Shown piece after piece: positions 57,801 through 64,000 of a stretch of DNA of 64,000 nt. The stretch's first letter is position 1. Each line of letters opens with the position of its first letter. Under the pieces are notes generated by a model. It did no database searches. It saw only the letters and a program-made list of their open reading frames with translations, and was not told where the DNA came from. Both the position numbers and the translations under genes were made by a program. Origin of the DNA: Gnetum montanum (taxonomy: Eukaryota > Streptophyta > Gnetopsida > Gnetales > Gnetaceae); NCBI GenBank assembly GCA_015680685.1, contig MNCI01010439.1, forward strand, positions 215,900 through 279,899. Reading direction: 5' to 3'.

Positions 57801-60800
57801 TTTAGCTTGAACCTGTCAAAATATCATAATGACTAGTCTCTTGAAACTACTGTTTTTTTGCCTTTAGTTGCAGTGTTTTTATGTGAATGGTATAAAATTT
57901 GTTTTCTTGTAAAATGTTGATTGGCTTCAAAGATAGACGTTATTTTTTAAAAATGGCTTCATTTTGCTGAGATGCTTTAGTTTCATTGTATTTTAGTTGT
58001 GGTGTTTGTATGTAAATGGTATAAAATTGTTTTCTTGCAAATGTTGACTGAGTTTAAAGATGGGCGTTATTTTTAAAAAATTGATTCAGTTATCTGAGAT
58101 GCTTTAGTTTGGTTATATTTTCCAAATTATTAAGGCTTTACTGAAAATAAAAATGTTGTGTTCTTGTTGTGTTAGGTTATGAATGCTGGAACATCAGTTG
58201 CAAAAATAGGATTCTTTGGAGCTTTAAGAAAGAATATATGGTGTCTGACAAATATCGAATCACTTAGGTCAGATGCTTGATTTCAATTAACATCTCAGTA
58301 TTAATCAAGGTCCTGACTTCAGTGACTCTAATGGTTGTATGTGAAAAAAGCATCTAGATTCTGAGATCGTTATGGTCAAATGAGTTTCTGCCTCATATTT
58401 ACTTATTTATTGGTGCCTCCATGGATTTATATACTTCTTTCAAAAATCGTCCCAAATAGCATATTTTTGAAACCTATTGGATCAAGATGCAAGAACGGCA
58501 AAATCAACATGAAGGTGCTGAGAAATACAAGAGCAAACACATGGAGAACCATGACAAAATTTTCAACATTGCTGAATCAATGTTTTTTTATAAAAAGCAG
58601 GAGCAAAGATTTTGAGTGAGCTGCAGACTCTTGCAACATTAAAAGAACATAAAAAATTTTTGCAACATGAATAAGTTACAGTGATTCACTATAGTAGTAA
58701 ATCAGGTCAATTTAAAGGACTTATCTGAACAGCGTCCATTATAGCAGGTTACTGGATGCAAAATAAAAAACCAACGAAATAAAATAAGTTAAGAAGCCAA
58801 ATGATTAGAGCACGTGCAGATCAAATGCATTATGAACATTTCATAGGCAGACAACATGCAAGATAAATTGCTACATGGCTAAAATTGTTAACAAGTTAAG
58901 GCTTCAGGCTTGTCAGTGGGAGGTTGAAGTTGTAAATGCTATCGATATTTTTGTACTGTTAATTTGATCGCGTGATGCTAGATAAAAATGATGTTGGTAG
59001 TGTCTGTGGTGACACGCATTGATTTGGTAACACACAACTTGGGGAATCTAAACTTCTGAAATTTTTCTTATTGGAATTGAAAAATTTGCTCATGCATAAG
59101 TAATCTGTTTGTCTCTTTTTCCCTTTTCACTTGCAAATCAATTGTATTCTAAATTTGGTAGCTGTGCATTGGTTGATGTTCTGCAGTATCTGGGATTGGG
59201 AAAATGCATCACAGAAAGGCCAATTCGATGATGCCCGTCTGCAAGCTTCCGCTAGATGGGACTTGCCCCAGGTAAAGATTTCATTCATAGCTTCTCTGGT
59301 TGTAATAGTACGTTCTTTTCAAATCTGTCAAGCAAAGTCATGCAGGAAGGAAACAGGCTTATTGAACTCTAGGATCTGCTTGGACATCCATTCTGAGTTT
59401 TGACTGTTAGTTCAACGCTTTTTTATTTTTTTATTTTTTTTATTTCAGCTTTCGTTCACCTTTTCAGTTTATGGTTTGCAGTAATAAAGAGACATGATAA
59501 TATCTCTCCTGCAAAGTTGCGCACACTTATTTTATTCGATATTATTTGAAAATATAAGTCATATTTACTTATTTTTGAACAAAAATGAAATACAGGCATC
59601 TGTAGCTGCCAGCTAACATCATACAAAATGTACATAATATGTGCATATCATGCAGCATTTTTGCCAAGGTTTAAATTTATTTATTTCTTAAATATCATGC
59701 AAGATTTAGATTCCCTTGATAAGCATATTTTTAAATGCAGGCTGTTGCTCTAAATGGTAATTATTAATTGCCAGAATTCATGATTTTCTTCTGAATTAGT
59801 CCAATTTAACTTCATTTCAATGATTTTTGATTGACATTATTCAGTACTTGACTACTGTTAGAAACACATCTCTTTGACCATCATCAGCTTCTTCCTAGCC
59901 TTATCCCAACTACATGGGGTTAGCTTTATGAATGTTTTTCACACTGCACGTCTATTAAGAGCCAAATAAGCATTACACCCAAATCTTGGATATTCTTCTT
60001 TATGCTTGTAAACAAAGTATGTTTAGGTCTATTTCTTTGTTGTTTCCCCTTGACTTTAATAAAGCAACCTCTTTTAATAGGTGCATTCAATGGTCTGTCT
60101 AGAAGATGATTGAACCATCTAAAATGAATTTTCCTTTATCTTCTCATCTATGGGTGCTACTCCTAGACTTCCCCTAATAAAAGACTGGTTGATGCAATCT
60201 TTCCTAGTGACACACAACATTCATTTAAGCATTTACATTTCTACTACATGCATATGTTGAGCCCAATGTTTTTTAAGAGGCTAACATTTTGCATCACATA
60301 GGATTGCAAGTTTGATAGCAGTTTTGTAGAACATTTTCTTTAACCTAGTAAGGATTCTTCTATCATAAAACATACCACTAGCTTCTCATTATTTTATCCA
60401 TCTTGCTTCAATTTTGTTTGTCACATTATTGTTAATATAGTCCATTTGGACAAGTGGTCTCAGGTATCTAAATTACTTATACTAACCTTTTGGTTTTCAA
60501 TTCTAATTTTCATATATTCATTACATGCTGTTTCACTAAAAATTCACTCTACGTATTCCATTTTACTTCTACTAATCATTAACCCCTTCGATTCTAGGTA
60601 CTTCTTCAAGTCTCCATTTTCATAGCTAGGGCTTCCCTAGATTTATCCAACAATACAATATCATTTATAACGAGCATATAGTGAAGGATATCATCATGAA
60701 TTTCTTTTGGCAACTTATCCATAATAATGAGATCTTTGGTGTAGCCTTGCCTTTATGGGATGTTCATGGTCTCTTCTCAGTGTGAACTTGGGTTGTAGCT

Positions 60801-61671
60801 CCATCGTACATATCTTGCATAGCTTTTATGTACCTAATAGGAATAGCCTTCCTCTTTAGCACCCACCAAATCAGTAAAAATCATATGCAAGTTCCTCTTC
60901 TTATATCTAAATTTCTCTATCAACTATCTCAGCAAGAAAATAGCTTCTATAGTTGATTTTCTAAGCATAAAACCAAACTGGTTATCAGAAACAGTTGATT
61001 CTTGGCTTAACCGTTCTAAATTTCTCTCCTGTAACTGTATGGTATGATTCATAAGCTTGATGCCTCCATGGTTGCAACTGTTTTGAGCGTCTCCCTTGTT
61101 CTTATAGATGGGTACTATGATACTTCTCTTCTATGCCTCCTGATCTTGCTGTATAAAGTTGTCCACTAAGTGATCCCTATAAACACATTTCTTTTATGAT
61201 TTGCATATTTCTATGGTCATTTGGTTTGACAGCGTTTAGATAGGAAAACATATAAAATACTTGGCTGTCTTCTGAAATGATTTGCAGGTTGATTACTTCG
61301 TGGAATGCGACTATTCTCCAAACAGTGATATTCTTTGGCTGGTTGGAGGGACAAATGAAGGTTCCCTGGGTTACTTCTCTCTTTACTCTAAAGGAACGGA
61401 CGGAGAAGGACAAAGTCAAATTGGCTGTGCTGGGGCAGTTCTACAAGGAGGTCATTCAGATGTTATCAGATGTGTATGGTCCCCAATGTGCATAGGAAAT
61501 GCTTTTGACCTAAATAATCATATAAACCTTTGGACTGGAGGTGAGGATGGGCGTTTATGTCATTGGTCAGAAGAAGGTGACACTTTGACAAAGAGAACAG
61601 AGCGCGTATCTTCAGGGTTGGTAATGAAGTCATCCAAAAATTCCAAATGCTATAGACACCATCCTTACTAA
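51875..61671 (+). CDS. WDR89: WD40-repeat protein, WDR89 family (8 exons)
   Basis: Predicted exons: 51875-52092, 52311-52515, 53475-53573, 54299-54373, 54603-54713, 58176-58267, 59187-59271, 61288-61671. All introns are GT-AG, and the joined frame is open for 422 residues to a TAA. An ATG at 51893 is an alternative start. The N-terminus (about 1-45) is acidic, Ala-rich and probably disordered. WD40 blades fill the rest: SLDGTLRTWDI at the end of exon 2, LFFWDRR in exon 4, VRFHP and SGSVDGL in exon 5, IWDWE in exon 7, GGHSDVIRCVWSP and GGEDGRLCHW in exon 8. The blade set and the TEGDINDDDQLESVMNAGTS phrase fit WDR89 proteins, which are of similar length. The family is a scaffold-type beta-propeller. 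The plant member GTS1 has been linked to ribosome biogenesis and growth, from memory. No enzymatic role is expected. Exon boundaries are by reading, not by transcript. Confidence 0.92.
55110..55130. repeat. Poly-A run in intron 5
   Basis: Twenty-one A bases. It could be the tail of a retroposed sequence, but no body was identified upstream. Confidence 0.8.
57864..58118. repeat. Tandem duplication in intron 5
   Basis: Unit 1 (57864-57992) and unit 2 (57993-58118) share TTAGTTG-AGTGTTT, ATGTAAATGGTATAAAAT, GTTTTCTTG-AAATGTTGA, GACGTTATTTTT-type and GAGATGCTTTAGTTT blocks in the same order. The two copies are clearly diverged. Confidence 0.82.
59878..61190 (-). pseudogene. RTE-type LINE fragment in intron 7
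   Basis: The minus strand gives VPIYKNKGDAQN (near 61090-61125), DNQFGFM and TIEAIFLLR (60920-60985), HMIFTDLVGAKE (60855-60890), and INDIVLLDKSREAL (60640-60680), the worn A/DD box of reverse transcriptase. The C-terminal region follows (FYKTAI near 60325, RWFNHLLDRPLNAPIKRG near 60090). The 3' end reads CCCATGTAGTTGGGATAAGG, the usual end of plant RTE LINEs as I know them. It lies antisense to the host gene and has many stops. Confidence 0.8.
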
Positions 61672-61854
61672 ACTTTCGTTATGACAGTTTTGTGTAGAGA
61701 AAGTACGTATAAGATTTACTTTCAGATACTCATGTTTAATGAACTGATGTGTTGTATTATACAAACTGAAATTTTTCTAAATCCATATACCATGCTTATA
61801 TAGAAGACTGAACCAAAACTGCATTTTTAAAAAATGCATTAATTAATTTTGCTC
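61672..61854 (+). other. Presumed 3' untranslated region of the WD40 gene
   Basis: AT-rich sequence after the stop. No clear AATAAA was seen. The end of the transcript was not determined. Confidence 0.4.
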
Positions 61855-61925
61855 ATTGGGATCAAACCTGCTATATAGAATTTTCATGTCAATGCTTTTA
61901 CTACTAAGCTAACACCTCACCTCAC
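61855..61925 (-). repeat. tRNA-derived SINE-like fragment
   Basis: Minus strand has an A-box-like TTAGCTTAGTAGTAAAAGC and, 42 bases on, a B-box-like GCAGGTTTGATCCC. Both are close to RNA polymerase III promoter consensus. No complete cloverleaf was found, so a SINE head is more likely than a tRNA gene. Confidence 0.58.
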
Positions 61926-62108
61926 TTTTTAAATGAATGAACCGTGTCATTGGTAGATATTGCATTTTGAGAATAGGCAAGGATTAAGTAAAAATATGAG
62001 AATATCTTCTTAAATTGTAAGAGTGAGTTAATGTTTTACTTTGTAGAATTAATAGGTGATTTAAGAATTTTACTGTGCATGGATCTTTTATATTTACTTC
62101 ATACAATT

Positions 62109-62193
62109 AGGTTTTCGCTCATCTATTGGCCTTAAAGGAAGCTATTTTGTGGGATGGGGATTGAACCTTTAGGTGATGATCATTCTTTTAAAT
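62109..62193 (+). repeat. Short dispersed repeat, copy 1
   Basis: Shares TAGG-TTT-CTCATCTA, GTGGGATG and GTGATGATC-TTTT with 63541-63625 in the same order and orientation. Confidence 0.6.
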
Positions 62194-63470
62194 AAATTTT
62201 TTAAAAGGCTGCATGTAATATTTGAAAGACAAACCTTGAAATCAGCTTATTAGAAAAATAGGAAGGAGGTTACATTAAGAATATCTTCAAGGCAAAAAAA
62301 TACAAAGAAAGTTACATTAAGGACATCATACCAACCAAAAATGTAACTTTCCAAAATATTGGTATGGCATATTTAATAGCAAAAACAGTAACAAAAAGGA
62401 CCATAAAGCACAATAGTTGAGGTTGTCGTTTTTAAATTGACAATTATAGTGAAGCTAGAATAACAAAATTCTCTATCAATAATTTAATAGCAAAAAATAA
62501 ATGTAACTTGTTACACAAAGAATAAGCTTCCTGACTGCATAAAATAAAGGAACCATTTTGTTGATAATGTTTTAAGTTTGCATAATTTAATTCTAAGTAC
62601 TAGTTTGAGAAGTTATGATTTCTAGTTTGTAACTCGTAGGTTTGATTTAAGAAAGTATAGGCACAGTAAAAATATACATTTAGGATATGGTGTTTGGTAG
62701 ACAATTGGCTATGGAAATTATTATTAAATCTTTCACTTATCATAATGGATTAACTCATAGTGATGGGAAAAAGGCACTATGATAATGATGAATTATGAAA
62801 TTGAAATTGGAAATTTGTTATATCCACAGATCCCTTGGATGCACACAACAATAAAGTTAGAAGTACTAATTTGTAAAGGAGCAATAATTGATTTCTTTTG
62901 CATAAATAAATATAATATATTTATAACAAAATTCTCATAGCACCAACAATTAGATGACATTAACAAGTTGCAAGTTTTTTATCAAGGAGAAAACACTAGC
63001 ACAAATGGCCATATGTACCAATATCATTAAAAGTACTCAAAATATACCATATTAGCTATATTGATCAAATAGGTGGCTTGAATGATGTTGTAATTGAAGG
63101 TATTTGATATTGACATCCTTTCACAATCATTGAGGCAAAATTGCTAAAAATAATTGCCAACAAATAACAAAACAAGGAATCGATATTGATGTGGACAAAT
63201 AGAAAAGAACTTCAAAAGTTATTAAAATAAATATATAGAGATACAACTTGCGCCTACCAAATAATTTTACAAATAGTCAAATCAAGTATCTTGATACTTG
63301 AGGAAGATGAAAAACATTTAAGAGTAAATAGGTATAGTAATACATAGGAACGAAAAAAATTTTAATATAAAATTTGAAATGCAAATTTCATCCTTGAATT
63401 ATACTTTAAAACTTACTTTGTATTAATAAATCTAAGTTCATATATCTTGCTAAATAGGGACTATCATTTG
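62194..63470. other. AT-rich intergenic stretch
   Basis: No open frame or domain was recognised on either strand. Confidence 0.5.
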
Positions 63471-63479
63471 GAGTGATAG

Positions 63480-63625
63480 TAAGATGCTTATTTCTTAAGT
63501 TAAACACTTGAGTTTGATCCTAGGCTTAGCCACTTGAAGAGGTTAGGCTTTTACTCATCTACCAACCCTCCAAGGACCCCACTTAGTGGGATGAGCACTA
63601 TGGCTTCGAGTGATGATCCTTTTTA
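63480..63625 (+). repeat. Short dispersed repeat, copy 2, with B-box-like head
   Basis: A B-box-like GAGTTTGATCCTAGG at 63511-63525 precedes the block shared with 62109-62193. Together this looks like a SINE with a tRNA-derived head and a shared body. Confidence 0.5.
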
Positions 63626-64000
63626 TAGCTTGCTAGATACTTATCGCACAATATGTCATTTTCCAAATCATCTTAAGTTGTGAATCAAAATGAAGAGAGG
63701 AAAAAGCCTTAGAGGAATATAGCATTGATTTGGCTAGGAAATGCCATTGTGGGGATTTTGCAAACCAAAAAGAAAGCCCACTAGCTCATGGATTACTTTC
63801 TTTGTCTTGTAAGGCACACATGTAGAAACCAAAGTTGCCTCTAACATACCATATTTTATGACACCGTTAGTAGAAATTGTCATTGTCATAAAAGGGATAG
63901 TTGTTGGTAAGGTTAAGTAGAAGTTGAAGGCTAACAAGAACTACAAACTCTAAGATATCTAAGCATAAAATTTTTCTATATTTGTTAGAAATGAAATGTT
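63626..64000. other. Right edge, nothing recognised
   Basis: A 67-codon open frame on the minus strand (63734-63937) has no recognisable family. Confidence 0.4.

Larger units (their letters stand above)
54714..58175 (+). other. Intron 5 of the WD40 gene (3462 bp)
   Basis: The longest intron, AT-rich. It holds an A run at 55110-55130 and a tandem duplication at 57864-58118. No coding region was recognised. Confidence 0.75.

Noticed and set aside
61855-61925. Functional tRNA gene
   Set aside because: A and B boxes are present but I could not form acceptor and anticodon stems, so a SINE head is more likely.

Overview
The window looks like nuclear DNA of a large-genome seed plant. A gymnosperm is the best guess: the DNA is AT-rich, retrotransposon remnants are old and stacked, and the one host gene has introns of up to 3.5 kb. 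The species cannot be named from this sequence. There is one ordinary host gene, at the right; almost everything else recognisable is decayed transposable element.

Left part (1-21131): the end of a plus-oriented LTR opens the window (1-330). A minus-strand Ty3/Gypsy Tat-type RNase H/integrase remnant follows (about 1670-3190), then a scrambled duplication (3199-3480). Next are two Athila-like Ty3/Gypsy elements in tandem on the minus strand. Element A (3485-10090) has lost its 3' LTR. Element B (11017-21131) keeps both LTRs, a PBS and a gag-protease-RT-RNase H-integrase order, but it is riddled with stops and all three integrase catalytic residues are replaced. A single N at 19096 flanked by identical 46-bp sequences marks an assembly join inside the B gag.

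Middle (21132-45190): a LINE ORF1-like (DUF4283-type) remnant and a tRNA-derived SINE-like piece are followed by a Ty1/Copia remnant (about 23690-24860). Three more fragments of the Athila-like family then sit in alternating orientation: D (minus, 24861-28569), C (plus, 28570-about 34345) and E (minus, 34375-37740). Two more DUF4283-type remnants, a LINE reverse-transcriptase tail, SINE-like pieces and several kilobases without recognisable content fill the rest.

Right part (45190-64000): element F (45195-51536) is a structurally complete LTR element with a perfect 5-bp target duplication (CAAAA), an initiator-Met-type PBS on the minus strand, and about 5.2 kb of interior without recognisable protein, so a large non-autonomous (LARD-like) element. 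A few hundred bases beyond it starts an eight-exon plus-strand gene for a WD40-repeat protein of the WDR89 family (51875-61671, 422 residues predicted). Its last intron carries an antisense RTE-type LINE fragment and its longest intron a tandem duplication. Downstream are SINE-like and short dispersed repeats and no further gene.

The WDR89-like gene is the only plausible functional protein gene. The transposon genes are fossils: none has an uninterrupted full-length polyprotein. I did not find a new cellular system. The most unusual signals are the exchangeable tandem motif arrays in the U3 of the Athila-like LTRs, the conserved but unfamiliar Gag modules of that family, the complex inversion junctions, and the non-autonomous element F.
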